Source of the DNA: Synchiropus splendidus
Lineage: Eukaryota > Chordata > Actinopteri > Syngnathiformes > Callionymidae
Direction: 5' to 3'
Length of the DNA: 64,000 nt
Assembly: GCF_027744825.2 (NCBI RefSeq)
Contig: NC_071339.1
Location: 27,637,501-27,701,500, forward strand
Of this stretch, positions 22,835 to 33,021 are shown piece after piece (the first letter of the stretch is position 1; every line of letters starts with the position of its first letter). Under the pieces are notes generated by a model. That model searched no databases and was not told the DNA's origin. It saw nothing but the letters and a program-made list of their open reading frames with translations. The position numbers and the translations under genes were made by a program.

Positions 22835-23373
22835 TCACACGTTACAATAGTCATTAAAATACAGAAGAGAACAGTTTTATTGTTTCCACGGACAGTGGGC
22901 GCATCTTTTTAGACATTGTTGATGACCTTTCACAAAGTTGTATACCATGAGGTCATTTGTTAAGGTATCGTCGCTTTATAGACTTAATACTTCTTCGATA
23001 GACAACCCTCTAGCGCGATGACAGAGGTAGATGACGCAGTGATGACCACATACAAACGATAGGGGGTGCTGTAGTTGACCATTGTTGTACTTGATGTCGA
23101 CTGAATGTTTTTTGAGAAACTTTAAAATATTTTCAGGGTAATGTGCAAAGTAGGGTCCCATTCCAAATGAGTCAAAGAAAGTTGTTCTACCGTCTTCTTC
23201 GAGAGTTAAAACCAGTGCTCTCCTGGTTTATGTGCCGGATGTGTGTTGACGATGAAATATGCAGGCAGTCTGAGGGGTTGTGTCAATTGAGGCAACCTGT
23301 CCGACGGCCATACACCGTAAAATGTGTCGCCCAAGAGACCTCTCAGCAGCCTCTGTAACTGGAGACTATCCAT
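22835..23373 (-). pseudogene. adenain-like maturation protease, frameshifted (copy A)
   Basis: The gene is homologous to the intact protease at 60342-60884. The frame starts at ATG 23373, overlapping the capsid gene end by 8 nt, and runs through PLRLPAYFIVNTHPAHKP. It then breaks at about 23210-23225, where a small deletion relative to copy B removes the segment carrying the catalytic His. The Asp segment and the CGHHC catalytic-Cys segment are readable downstream in another frame (22976-23161). The product would be inactive. In intact elements the enzyme cleaves capsid precursors. Confidence 0.75.
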
Positions 23374-24688
23374 AACTTTTATAATAATAGTCCACCAGCA
23401 CTTGTCTTTTTGCATCAATCTCCAGAATGGAATCGTAACAAGCGTACACAATCAGTGTTACGGTGTTCGGTAAGGGTACTCTGAATCTCATCTCCAGTCT
23501 TAAATTCCCATTTGAGAGAGGAGAGAGAGCGTAGTTGTCGTCGGCTGGATTGAGATTAAATGCAAACAACGAATAACCGCTGCTAAAACCTTCGCGGTCA
23601 ATGCTTAGAGGCAGATCCTTCAAATGTCTTCCTGTAGCTAGAATCATGTTATAAAACTCTCTGACCGCCATACCGTTATTAAACTGAGGTTGAAAAGCTT
23701 TAGCGGGGATCTGTTGGCCGTCCTGACAGAGGGCTAGATATTCAGTGTTGTAATGATGAAAATTGAACGGGGAGAGATCTCTCCTACCGGTAAATGCCTC
23801 GTGATGTACCAACCCTAAAACCACGTATTTAGGTATTGAACCCAGAAATAAATTCTCCTGGGTGCATATTCTTGAGTTTTCTGGAATGGAGTATGTTTTT
23901 ACATTGACTCGTGAGAGCGGGAAGAGAGCATTTCCTTTTAACACACCCGCTGCATGACCTATTCTCACAGCTGGCGAAACAGTGACTTTCTTCACAAACA
24001 GAGAGGCGCCGAGGATTTTCAGACGAAAGGTGGAGTCGCGGGGTCCGGTCAGGCAGAAGGCATCATTCGCTCTGGTGAGTTTAATTCTTAAATCGACAGA
24101 GTTTAATAACAGTCTCTCGCAGAAAAATATGTCGCCGTGGAGAGGACCGAGAAGATGTACTTCTCTGGATCTGCTCGTGAACTCGGCCCTCTTATTAAGA
24201 CCTGCGTTGGGACCGTTTACAGTGATGATCGAGTCAACTGACCCAGTTGTGTCTTGGTAAAAAAGACCGGCGCTAAACTGTGTTTTAAGAGTGTCGCCTG
24301 AAAAGTTGAGAAGTGTTTCAATCATAGCTCTGTACGGATTTGTGGAACTGGATTGTGAAATCATCCGATCGCCCAGAACCACATTGCACTGGTCAAAGAT
24401 TGTGTTTAGAGGGTAATCGATGAGACCGACCGCTGCGTCGTTAGCCAGCGGTGTGCCATCGGCGTTAGTAATTCTTGCACGCACGTGTAGAAGGGTGTCG
24501 TTTAGGTCTAGATACTTTTCACCGTCTCCCGGTATAAAAAACTCAATAGGTCCTCCTTCGCTGATAGCAGCTACTGGTGCAATTTCAGTGTAAATTTTGT
24601 CTTTGATGGAAAGTTGCGTCATCGGGGGCGTGAATAAATCCAGTTCTGCCAATGTGCATTCAGCAGATTTCTGGTGTAGGAGTGCCAT
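23366..24688 (-). CDS. Maverick/adintovirus major capsid protein (double-jelly-roll), copy A
   Basis: An uninterrupted 440-codon ORF starts at ATG 24688. The product matches the Polinton-type major capsid protein, annotated in many animal genomes as F54H12.2-like. Typical segments are EGGPIEFFIPGDGEKYLDL near the N-terminus, DYPLNTIFDQCNVVLGDRMI, FTSRSREVHLLGPLHGDIFF, and an ending rich in Tyr. Length suits the family and no segment appears missing. It lies downstream of the basic virion protein gene and upstream of the protease gene, whose ATG overlaps its stop. A TATATAA motif sits just before the start. Copy B of the gene is broken, so an intact version here suggests a younger copy or retained constraint. 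Confidence 0.85.
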   Translation of the reverse strand: MALLHQKSAECTLAELDLFTPPMTQLSIKDKIYTEIAPVAAISEGGPIEFFIPGDGEKYLDLNDTLLHVRARITNADGTPLANDAAVGLIDYPLNTIFDQCNVVLGDRMISQSSSTNPYRAMIETLLNFSGDTLKTQFSAGLFYQDTTGSVDSIITVNGPNAGLNKRAEFTSRSREVHLLGPLHGDIFFCERLLLNSVDLRIKLTRANDAFCLTGPRDSTFRLKILGASLFVKKVTVSPAVRIGHAAGVLKGNALFPLSRVNVKTYSIPENSRICTQENLFLGSIPKYVVLGLVHHEAFTGRRDLSPFNFHHYNTEYLALCQDGQQIPAKAFQPQFNNGMAVREFYNMILATGRHLKDLPLSIDREGFSSGYSLFAFNLNPADDNYALSPLSNGNLRLEMRFRVPLPNTVTLIVYACYDSILEIDAKRQVLVDYYYKSYG

Positions 24689-24695
24689 GTTACTG

Positions 24696-24702
24696 TATAT
24701 AA
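24696..24702 (-). promoter_or_regulatory. TATATA motif before the capsid gene
   Basis: The minus strand reads TTATATA ending about 8 nt before the capsid ATG; it is conserved in copy B near 62174-62180. It is so close to the ATG that a conventional TATA box would place transcription start inside the ORF, so a second AT-rich motif (24712-24719) may be the real box. Confidence 0.3.
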
Positions 24703-24708
24703 GGTTTT

Positions 24709-25146
24709 TTAAAATATATCAGAGCTCCCTCTGGACTTCCTCTTGGACCGTTTGCTTCTGTCAACAGACTTCTTTCTTTTTTTGTTAGTACGTTTATTAG
24801 AGCTCTGTGTTACACATCGTCCTGGAGGGCGTCTCTTTGTCCTCCGCGATAAGACGGCTGTACCTCCTGACCCTTTCTGTCTCTGTTGATCGCTCATTCC
24901 TCTCAAGGTACGGGTGAACATATCCGTAGCTATGTTACCCACCGCTGATTTGAGATGTTGTTTCGCGATGGCAATACCTCTTTTCAAGAGCGGTGAATCA
25001 AACCGAAACATTTTCGAGAAGAGGGAACCGATGCCACGTTCGTACATAACAGGGGCACCGTAGAAACCGGGTAGATCTCCGCCCACCTGTTTTTCATAAT
25101 ATTGTACAAATCTGTGAGGGTCGTCTCTTAAGCCTGCATGAACCAT
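24709..25146 (-). CDS. basic virion protein (minor capsid/core type), copy A
   Basis: 145 codons from ATG 25146. The N-terminal part has YYEKQVGG, then GIGSLFSKMFRF and LLKRGIAIAKQHLKSAVGNI, a Gly-rich amphipathic helix pattern that recurs in minor virion proteins of Polinton/adintovirus elements and recalls membrane-active or core proteins of adenoviruses. The C-terminal 50 residues are very basic (RRTKRRPPGR, KRTNKKRKKS, KRKSRG), suited to DNA binding and nuclear import. It lies between the penton and capsid genes. Copy B (62187-62624) is the same length and intact, so both copies keep this gene open. Confidence 0.65.
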   Translation of the reverse strand: MVHAGLRDDPHRFVQYYEKQVGGDLPGFYGAPVMYERGIGSLFSKMFRFDSPLLKRGIAIAKQHLKSAVGNIATDMFTRTLRGMSDQQRQKGSGGTAVLSRRTKRRPPGRCVTQSSNKRTNKKRKKSVDRSKRSKRKSRGSSDIF

Positions 25147-25235
25147 TGTGTTTGTTTACGACTTGGCCTGCAAAGACTGGTTATCTCTCTCCGGCGTTGT
25201 GATGGTGAATGAATTTCCACATGACGATACAAGGG

Positions 25236-25243
25236 TTATATAA
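25236..25243 (-). promoter_or_regulatory. TATA box upstream of the basic virion protein gene
   Basis: TTATATAA lies about 90 bp before ATG 25146. A closely matching box precedes copy B at about 62711-62718. Confidence 0.4.
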
Positions 25244-25250
25244 TATCCTC

Positions 25251-26192
25251 TCAAGTAACAGGTCTAAAGTATAGAGTCACCACGACCTTTCCAAAGGTAA
25301 AATTGACGGGTTTGTTAAGATTCGATTTAATTTGTATCTGAATATTTTCAATATGGTTCTTGGCCACCGGTAAATAGTAAGCAGGGTTAAAATGTTGTGT
25401 GATTATATCTGAGTAGCTACCCTTGATTTCCACAGTTCTTAAAAGCGGTGCATATGCATCCCCTACAAGCTGCGGTCTTACAACGTCGCTGTAACAGTAG
25501 AGATGGTAAAACCCCACTTTTAAATCAACTGGATGGGGCGCTCTGTAGTCGCAAAAATGTATCCAATTACCAGGCTCTACACCTAGCATGTAAGCCAAAG
25601 GCGAGTTAAAAAGCACTAGGTTCTGCCCGTCTCCTTGAAGATCAATTTTTTGCCGTGCACTGTTAAACAGGAAGCGTATGTCGTTATTGGTTTTTTTAAA
25701 GGTTTGCTCCAACTCGGTTGTAATCTGATTAATAGAGCTGTAATATCCTCCCTTAAACTTCAGTTTGGAAATATCTGTTCCCGCCGTTTTGAAATGTCGA
25801 TCAACCCCTCGTGATTCGTCTTTTTTCCTCTGAGCAGAGGCGCTGGCATCGGGATCTGGAGCCCTAAGACGAGCCATGGCTCTATGAAATTCATCTTTAT
25901 ACCGTCGTGTTGTGTTAGCCTCCGAATCTGATCCTCTAGGGGGAGCCGTGTTTGTGTTGGAATCAAGTACTCTATGGTTCGGTTTCCAGGAAAACGATGC
26001 TGTATCCTCTGGAATATTATGCCACGTGTGAGGGTATGTAATCTCCGTCAAAGCGACCTCCCATTTTCCGTTTAAATCGATATGTTGTGCTAAATCAACG
26101 CGGAAAGTACCAATGGAGTTGTCTTTAAAAACATTTGCGCTGGCGTTTGATGGTAAAGTCACATAGAAGCCTGCGTTCTTTGAGTCGTACAT
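25251..26192 (-). CDS. penton-like minor capsid protein, copy A
   Basis: An intact 313-codon ORF starts at ATG 26192. The N-terminus (NAGFYVTLPSNAS, FRVDLAQHIDLNGKWEVALT) and the segment EITYPHTWHNIPED match the Polinton/adintovirus minor capsid protein, predicted to be a single jelly roll forming vertex pentons. The middle (about residues 90-140) is hydrophilic and variable. The C-terminal half has LVLFNSPLAYMLGVEPG and a conserved ending VVVTLYFRPVT. It lies between integrase and the basic virion protein gene. Copy B carries a stop at codon 2 and several indels. This copy appears full length. Confidence 0.8.
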   Translation of the reverse strand: MYDSKNAGFYVTLPSNASANVFKDNSIGTFRVDLAQHIDLNGKWEVALTEITYPHTWHNIPEDTASFSWKPNHRVLDSNTNTAPPRGSDSEANTTRRYKDEFHRAMARLRAPDPDASASAQRKKDESRGVDRHFKTAGTDISKLKFKGGYYSSINQITTELEQTFKKTNNDIRFLFNSARQKIDLQGDGQNLVLFNSPLAYMLGVEPGNWIHFCDYRAPHPVDLKVGFYHLYCYSDVVRPQLVGDAYAPLLRTVEIKGSYSDIITQHFNPAYYLPVAKNHIENIQIQIKSNLNKPVNFTFGKVVVTLYFRPVT

Positions 26193-26226
26193 GGTGATAT
26201 GATGCCTGGTGTAAAGAAGGACCTTC

Positions 26227-27272
26227 TTATATATTTTTTATATCCGAAGCTTTTACCCAGCTGTTGAATTTTTCAGGCCAGTTCTTCCACTGGACAAAGA
26301 CCTGCCTCTCTCCTTTAACGCAGCGTTCCATGAGAATCTTTTCAACGTGAAATACTTTATCCTTTACGAGTTGTACTTTTTGTAATTCTTGATCATAAAA
26401 TGACCCCTGGATGGTCTCGCCGTCGAAATCTTTCAATTTATACACAGGCGGGGTGCGATGAATACATTCAGTTATCGTAAATATCTCATCTGTAAAACTC
26501 TGCTCATACTTTTTGTCAAATACACCTCGTAGTTTTGATATCCTAACATGATCGCCCTCCTTTAATTTTGCCTTTTGCAGATCTTTCGATGGTCTAATGT
26601 AAAAATTGCAGAGTATTTTCTTTAGTTACTTCCATCGGTGTCATTTTTATACTACTGTGATAGCTGTGATTATAACTCTTTACTAGATCCTGTAAAACCT
26701 CGATGTAACGTAATGTGTTTTTAGCCGTGAAATATCTCCACATCCGACTTTTAAGAGTGAGGTTAAATCTCTCAACCACAGAGGCCTTAACGTCACTCGC
26801 TGTTGAAAAATGATTAATACCCTTCCTTTCCATCAAAGCCCTGAAACTCTTGTTAAAAAAATCTTTCCCATCATCCGTCTGTAGCTTTGCAGGCGTCCCG
26901 CACTCCTCCAGCACTGTTTTGAACGCCTTCATTCTCTCGATCGGAGTCTTTCTTTTTAATAATACATCTATAACGGTCAACAAGTAATTTTGATCGTCGT
27001 TATATCTAGCCAACGCCTGCATGTCGCATAGGTCGGCCTGGAATTGTTGAAGAGGCCTGTGAACAAATACTCTGTATCTCGGAAAGTTTACTCTGGCTGG
27101 TTTATGCAGGGTGTAGGCATCCTGTTTTGATAAAAAAATCTTTAATAGATTTAGAACTGACTGGTTTTCCAGTCTCAACCTGCACCCCTGGACGAAGGCG
27201 ACTCACACCTCCAGAGGTCCCGGGGTGAAGAGGATTGTAATAAACTCTTTTAATGATGTGTTTCACCGTCAT
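26227..27272 (-). pseudogene. Maverick integrase (RVE core plus chromodomain), frameshifted, copy A
   Basis: From ATG 27272 the N-terminus reads KRVYYNPLHPGTSGG. A frame change at about 27160-27180 leads into the catalytic core (27178-26594): QFQADLCDMQAL with the first Asp, LQTDDGKDFF with the second, and KASVVERFNLTLK with the Glu, 33 residues after the second Asp, followed by MWRYFTAKNTLRY. A second frame change near 26600 leads to an SH3-like segment (GDHVRISKLRGVF) and a chromodomain (VEKILMER, VFVQWKNWPEKFNSWV) ending at 26227. This is the F54H12.3-like integrase that inserts Polinton DNA. The catalytic triad is intact, but two frameshifts break the gene. Confidence 0.8.
26228..26234 (-). 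promoter_or_regulatory. TATA box upstream of the penton-like gene
   Basis: An ATATATA run lies about 36 bp before ATG 26192 and overlaps the end of the integrase ORF; copy B has a similar run at about 63626-63640. The spacing suits a short-leader transcript. Confidence 0.4.
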
Positions 27273-27397
27273 GTTAAACGAGAAATGAATGAGCTGAGAT
27301 CCAAATATACTTCTTAATGTTTTTTATTCCACAGGTTATGTAAGGATTCAAACGTAATGTTATACAAAGACAGTAAAAGAGTAAAAAAAAATAAACA

Positions 27398-27586
27398 TCA
27401 CATACGAGGGAATCTCGTGTTTGTGACATCGCCCAGGACCGGCGTTCTATTCCAGATTCTACTTGCTGATTCCAGACGTTCAATTAGAAGATCCTCAGGC
27501 TCATGTTTGATGTATTCATTCCAGACAGTTGATTTTCGACACCTCATTTCGAGCAAGACTGTCTCAGCCGTAGCCTTCGTTCTCAT
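27398..27586 (-). CDS. small hypothetical ORF in copy A
   Basis: 62 codons from ATG 27586, hydrophilic, with TVLLEMRCRKSTVWNEYIKH and LLIERLESASRIWN. No family is recognised. It lies between integrase and unknown gene 1 in the orientation of its neighbours. The corresponding region of the other copies is outside the window, so conservation could not be checked; it may be a chance frame. Confidence 0.25.
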   Translation of the reverse strand: MRTKATAETVLLEMRCRKSTVWNEYIKHEPEDLLIERLESASRIWNRTPVLGDVTNTRFPRM

Positions 27587-27647
27587 TTTCCCCGGTTGTA
27601 CGTCATTCAGGGTCAAGTAGTGTTGTACAGCAGGCAGAAAGTTGTTG

Positions 27648-28211
27648 TTACTTCATCAACGGGTGGAAATTAAGGCGGTAGAAATCATCCTCCATCTCTT
27701 CAAGACAGCTGTGTTGTAGTTGGCTGGGATGGTCTACTTGGCAACCGTAGCAGATCTCCCTCCAATACCTGCGTATGGTTTTACCTAGTAGATGAAATAC
27801 AACTGTCTTTAAAGCTTTCAAGAAGAAACCGCTTATCCATCCATCCGTGTCATCATTAGCTGCTGGTTCTTGGTCTTGAGAAGCAGTGGATAAAGCAGGC
27901 GGATGCACGTCGACAGTTTCGTTCCCGGGGCAGGCGGTTGCTGCCTTCCCTACAGGTTCCTCCTCGTCATCCACATCTTGCATTTCAGTTGCAACAGAGT
28001 CGTCTGTGTCGTCTTTGACGTCCAATGAAGGACGGGCTCCGTCTGTCGTGTCGTTGTTAGAACCCTCGTACTTATGACCGTCAGCCGCAACGTGTTCTAC
28101 CGCAGGATGTAGAGGTGACGGCGAGGAGTTGTTCATCCCGTACCCGGGGCCGCCTGTAGCAGCTCCGAGGAAGGTAGTGACGATACGTCTCGGAACACTT
28201 TCTGGCCTCAT
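27648..28211 (-). CDS. Maverick-linked unknown gene 1, copy A
   Basis: An intact 187-codon ORF from ATG 28211. It starts with a basic segment and Gly-rich FLGAATGGPGYGMNN, passes through a long acidic region (DVKDDTDDS, DVDDEEEP), then GWISGFFLKALKTVVFHLLG, an amphipathic or partly hydrophobic helix, and ends with YWREICYGCQVDHPSQLQHS and a short acidic tail. The helix followed by a Cys/His cluster is the best-conserved part compared with copy C. Function is unknown. The TATA-like box at 28276-28282 is conserved. It stands at the minus-strand end of the capsid/integrase block. Confidence 0.6.
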   Translation of the reverse strand: MRPESVPRRIVTTFLGAATGGPGYGMNNSSPSPLHPAVEHVAADGHKYEGSNNDTTDGARPSLDVKDDTDDSVATEMQDVDDEEEPVGKAATACPGNETVDVHPPALSTASQDQEPAANDDTDGWISGFFLKALKTVVFHLLGKTIRRYWREICYGCQVDHPSQLQHSCLEEMEDDFYRLNFHPLMK

Positions 28212-28275
28212 CGTTGTCTTGGACGGTCTTGTTCCAACAGGTACGTCTGCATGGTGTTGCTCTGGAAAAAATCCT

Positions 28276-28282
28276 CTTTATA
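28276..28282 (-). promoter_or_regulatory. TATA-like box upstream of unknown gene 1 (copy A)
   Basis: The minus strand reads TATAAAG, about 65 bp before ATG 28211, matching 643-649 in copy C in both sequence and spacing. Confidence 0.4.
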
Positions 28283-28321
28283 ACAGCCATCAACAAGTAG
28301 GCGGTCCAGGGTGGGGCGGTC

Positions 28322-28553
28322 CTAAAACACAAGGGCATCATTCCATAAGCGGCTATGGTAGAAGAGACCGTCGATTTTTGAAGAAATCTCCTGGATTGTC
28401 TCACTCCAAGCATCCATCGGTATGGTTAACAGAGTACGAAAAACACCACAATCGGAATTAATATACTCCAGGACGAAATCTTCTTCTTCTTCACCTGTGA
28501 CTCCTGTTGATACTTTATGGATGGCCCTGAAGGACCAACGTCCTGATCCTAAC
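28322..28553 (-). pseudogene. Maverick-linked unknown gene 2, 3' part only (copy A)
   Basis: Homology to the conserved C-terminal domain of the gene at 686-1384 (GRWSFRAIHKVS, EEEEDFVLEY, SDCGVFRTLL) starts abruptly at about 28553 and runs to the stop. The N-terminal two thirds are missing, replaced by unrelated sequence. Copy A is therefore cut at this edge. Confidence 0.55.
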
Positions 28554-28555
28554 AT

Positions 28556-31215
28556 TTGAATCACATCGTCTTTTGCACCTGCACGTCACTAACATGCTGG
28601 TGCTTGACCTCGGCTTGCTTGCACCGTCACTTGAAATTACTGCATTTAATAAAAACAAGAGAAAAGAAACGCCCTTTAAACTTGACTGTAGCTTGCTGAA
28701 TAAACGCATCCAACATACGCACTGGTGGATGCATTTAGACAATCATCAGCTGGTCATTTGGTCGATGCTGAGCCAGGATAATTAATAATTTAGCGATAAC
28801 TTCCTTGGAGAAACATCTCACCCGTCCAGCTGGAGTTGCTGTCCTGGCAGCTGCCTCACTGTCCAGCTCATATTTGATGTCACAGCAGTGTTTCTGTGAA
28901 TGGAGATGCACTGCCAGTGTCCAGCTGAATCAGGTGTAACTGGATCACACGTCACCATCTTTGTATCTGCTGCCAATTTAAGCGCAGAAAAAAGGCGTTT
29001 GACAAATTTTATTGATGGTAAAGGCATAAAGGGAAATTTTAGGCGTGTTTTCCTTCTCCCATAGCTATTAATAGTAATATTGAAATGTTTATTTTTATCT
29101 TTGCTGAAGGGGACCCCACATATGACCTTGAAATGAATAAGGATCGGGCATGCGCATGATGTAACTTACTGAAATTCAGTGACCGTTTTCTCCCACCAAC
29201 TTTCATCTATTTGAAAACCTGATTCCCTGTTGTATGCTCCTCTCGTTTTTGACCTCAATCTCATTAATATATTTCAGAAACAATTCTCTTCTAGGGCTGA
29301 GTAGATTGTTGCTGAGTCAGGAGGTAGAGAAGGAAACCTGTGAAAGTTTTTATTTTTTTATTTATTTTGGACAAAATATATGATTTGATATTGTTTTGAG
29401 AGACTATTGTACGAGCGTGACAAGCATTTCTCCAAGTAAGAGGGAGGAAACACACGATTCTCTTTTTGGGCCAGAATTCTGAGTGGCTGAATTATATTTA
29501 CAGCGCTTCTGAAATTGGGAGCAAACTTTAATAGCATGGAACGTAACCTTGGGATTCTTGACATTGGTAGGTCTTTTCATAGGCAGTGAGGAATATACCG
29601 GAGCATTAATAGAGGATGAGCATGAAAACATTTCCAGTTTGGACTAAGGTAAACATCAGTAAGACAGCAGATTTTATGAATATAAGAGGCTCAATAATAA
29701 AACTGTTTTGAATTTACACTTATGGAGTAACGATCTGCTGACCCGAGGAGACTTCCCACTCCAAACAAAATCACTTGCTGTAGTTTATCAATGATTTTTT
29801 TTTTTTCTTTTTAAATTTCTCCACCTCTGAAGGTCAGATTTGACTAGAGTCGTGCGTGAAGGTAAAGGTAGATTTATTGTCAATTCTGCCATATGCATTA
29901 CATATCAAGGATTGAAATGTGCAGCCACATGAACGCAGAGAGATTTAAAACAAGATTCTTTAAATCAAAGTGCAGGTTCTTGAAGCCTACCCCTTTTAAT
30001 TGGATGACATATGCTTTTCTCATTTTTGACCCTATATCCTGAAAACATGAATAATAATTCACTATTGTTATGCATGATGCCTTTAAACCCTAGAGATGAG
30101 CTCTGTGTGACTCTGCTAAAGACTTAATGCCCAAGTGGTTTCCATAAAACCTCTTATGAAGACCCTCCAATATTTATAACGTACAGAACATTAAGAATCA
30201 CCCGTTATAATGTACTTAAATATGTAATAATAATGTATATGTAATAATGTATAATCAAAAAACATGTTTTATTAGTGCATAATTTACATTTTCCCTTTGG
30301 TTTCCTTGTTTATACATTCTGTTTATAATATGCTAATGATAATGCTAATAACAGACATATGTAGATCGTAGTTATGAGAACACAGAAGTGTAAGAGCTGT
30401 TGCCACGAAAGAGCATTACAAGGGTACTGTGCTATAAAACGGTTATTATTCATGATGCTAATGTCGAATCAGCGTAGCATTTTTGTGTGGTCATCTTTGC
30501 TAAGTATGGAAGTCAAAAGTCGTGGGACAACCTGGGAGTAAGTTCAGGTGGTCATGGAAAAGTGGACAGGAAGTTAATATACTGTAGGATTTCACAGCTT
30601 CTATTGACTGAATTGACTGATCTGCATCTTGTGACATTTATGAGACATTTATCTGAGAAACTTAAGGGAAATCAAACATATGCAGTGGCAGGAAGTAGCA
30701 ATGAAAGCAATCGTGAAGCTAGTTAGTGAAATCTCGCAGAAAAGCATTTCCTCCTCCCAGAGGCTCTTTGACTGTGTGTGTGATTGCAATGGCAACGATC
30801 TTGAATCCACTTCGTGGGGACTGTCTTTCCATATTTTATACTGAACAACAAGCACGGCTCTATTTACTGTTTCGTTCAAATGAAACACAACATACCAGGG
30901 CCCATCACTGTGTTCTGAAACCTCCTTTGAGTCAATAAGCGTCATGCAATCTTGAGCTGCGTTTTTAATGTGTGCAGTTTTGGCGCGTGTTGCTCGCTCG
31001 GTGCCCAGAGAGTACAGAGAGCTGCAGATGGTAACAGGCAGGGAGGTGGGAAACCTTGTCTCTCTTGCACCTCAGACTGTGCTGAAACCTGATTTGTAAA
31101 CATGCTCACAGGAACCATCTGCCGCTGAGTTCATGTTTTCCTCTGCATTTTTTGATTTGGGATTCCATAAATAGACAGAGAGATGAAGGAGACCACTATA
31201 TGTCAAATCTGTATG
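28556..31215. other. non-coding region, nothing recognised
   Basis: AT-rich sequence with only short chance frames. There is no element homology with other parts of the window apart from its two edges (Maverick copy A on the left, terminal-repeat-like sequence on the right). Confidence 0.5.
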
Positions 31216-31346
31216 ATTGATGGTCCCCCGGGAGTAATAAAACCCTCCCCTTCCGGAAGTAATAAACCCCACCCCTTTTTATATCAAAAAGAAATTAAAA
31301 TAATTACCCTCCCCATTTTTATATCAACAGGAAATTAAAATAATGA
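31216..31346 (+). repeat. inverted copy of the Maverick G-rich terminal repeat
   Basis: The plus strand reads AGTAATAAAACCCTCCCCTT, a CCGGAAG junction and two CCCC-TTTTATATCAA-GAAATTAAAATAAT units, the reverse complement of 1560-1775. If 1775 is the right end of copy C, this is the left end of another element, most simply the one that contains PolB copy B. Confidence 0.45.
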
Positions 31347-31399
31347 AGGTCCAAGGGGTAGCTTCACCCTTGTGTGATGCAGGGGGTGGGGGTCAGCTA

Positions 31400-32085
31400 C
31401 ATCCTCACAGACGCAAGGGTCAGGCAGGGTCAGCGGGAGGGTGGGTGTGTGATGAGACACCGGGAGGATTACCTTAGGGGTGTAGGTAAAAAAAAAAGGG
31501 GTAAAACAAAAAGAAAGAAATACTTTTAGTTTTCAGCATTAGTCAATGTTTGAACTGTTTCTGCATTGCAGGCTAAATAATCAAAACACATTAGTAGCTA
31601 CAATATTATTTCGGGTTTAAACATTTTAGAAGTTATTTAACATCTTATGAAGAAGTTTTTCATTCTTGAAATATTTCTTAAAGATAAAACAGTAGAAAGA
31701 AAACACTTCTTAGTCTTCACTAATAGTTCAAACAACGCAGCTACCCAACTCATGCACCATTTTTCAAAATGCGTTTAAACAGATAATTTGTACTTGTTTG
31801 AGAAATACTTTTAGTTTTCAGAATAGAACAAAAGAAAGAAATACTTTTAGTTTTCAGAAAATAAGGTTGAGTGAACAAGGATAAAACAAAAGAAAGAAAT
31901 ACTTTTAGTTTTCAGAAAATAAGGTTGAGTGAACAAGGATAAAACAAAAGAAAGAAATACTTTAGTTTTCAGCATTAGTTCAAATAACACAGCTATTCAA
32001 CTCATATGAGTTTCTGTTGAATCAGTCTATTTAATTTTACACCCTGTGTGAGTTTTAAACGATGCAATTTTACTTACTCAGGAAA
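31400..32085 (+). repeat. segment A with short internal repeats (first copy)
   Basis: AT-rich sequence in which AAAGAAAGAAATACTTTTAG recurs (near 31512, 31832, 31892, 31950), including two ~57-bp tandem copies with AAGGTTGAGTGAACAAGGAT. From about 31500 it is nearly identical to 53392-53900. No coding sequence. It lies upstream of exon 1 in both gene copies and probably marks the left edge of the duplicated unit. Confidence 0.7.
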
Positions 32086-32249
32086 TACTTAAAAAAGGGG
32101 TAAACAGCGGTGTGACAACAGGCATTATGCCTGACTCTTTCTCAGACACCGAAACATACCACATTTTACATCAGTTCCGGGGTAACCTTCGCTGTTGACC
32201 AGACCTTCCAGAACTTCATCCTCCTTTCCAAAAGGACTCCAGACTACCC

Positions 32250-32868
32250 ATGGATGCCTCTTCCTCTGCACGTCGTAGGTGAATATTTATCTATCTATCC
32301 ATCTATCTATATCTATACAGTATACATATAAGTATATACATATATGTGTATCTATGTATTTACATTTACATATATAAGTATAATAAAAACGTTACGCCAT
32401 GTTTATCACGTACCATGTCTCTTTTCATTGACAGACGTCGTCACTCATCTGTGTGACGTTCATTTAACGCAGAGTGATACTGGTAAAAATATTGAATTAT
32501 TTTATAATTCGTTGTTAATATCTCTATTATGTGTTACAACAGCCGCACTTCTATTTTTCAGATATTATCGCCTCCGCGAAGAACTTCCCGGAGACGCTGA
32601 TCGGCGCTGAGGAGCTTGAGCGGTTAATGCGTGTAACTTTTGAAGACGGAGATGCCCGTGCGGATCTGTCGGCTGTGAATCTGAGAGCGAGTCTTCAAGT
32701 CAGCGGCACCGAGGCTCAGAACACGCCGTGTATTATAATAATCGACAGCGAGGACGAGTTCGTCCGGGGCCGAGTACAGGAAATCGAGCGAAGGGGAATA
32801 ACCAACGCTCTCTGAGCCGTAAGCGACGGTTAATTCGGCACGGAAGACAGGACCGGCGCGAGTCATTG
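32250..32868 (+). pseudogene. multi-exon SIM gene, upstream copy: exons 1-3
   Basis: Exon 1 is 32250-32274 (25 nt, donor GTAGGT), exon 2 32435-32482 (48 nt), exon 3 32562-32868 (307 nt, donor GTGAGC). Boundaries are set by AG/GT sites and by exact agreement with 54816-55439. Exon 3 encodes an acidic segment ending in [11 protein letters not shown] and then a basic run. Two single-base losses relative to a 309-nt in-frame exon put a stop at about 32813. The preceding intron contains GATA-type short repeats. This copy was cut in exon 7 and then heavily amplified downstream. Confidence 0.55.
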
Positions 32869-32939
32869 GTGAGCGATTCTAATCATAATTACGATAACTA
32901 GGTAAAGAATAGCGGTATTTATTAAGTGTATATACATGC

Positions 32940-32942
<3 letters not shown>

Positions 32943-33012
<70 letters not shown>
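32943..33012. repeat. (GT)n microsatellite in intron 3
   Basis: A pure GT run directly before exon 4. The same position carries GT runs in every copy that has exon 4. Confidence 0.95.
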
Positions 33013-33013
<1 letters not shown>

Positions 33014-33021
33014 ATGAAAAG

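Noticed and set aside
31400..32085. Segment A as an LTR of the amplified locus
   Set aside because: Its second copy (53392-53900) is explained by the tandem duplication junction; no TG...CA ends, primer site or polypurine tract.
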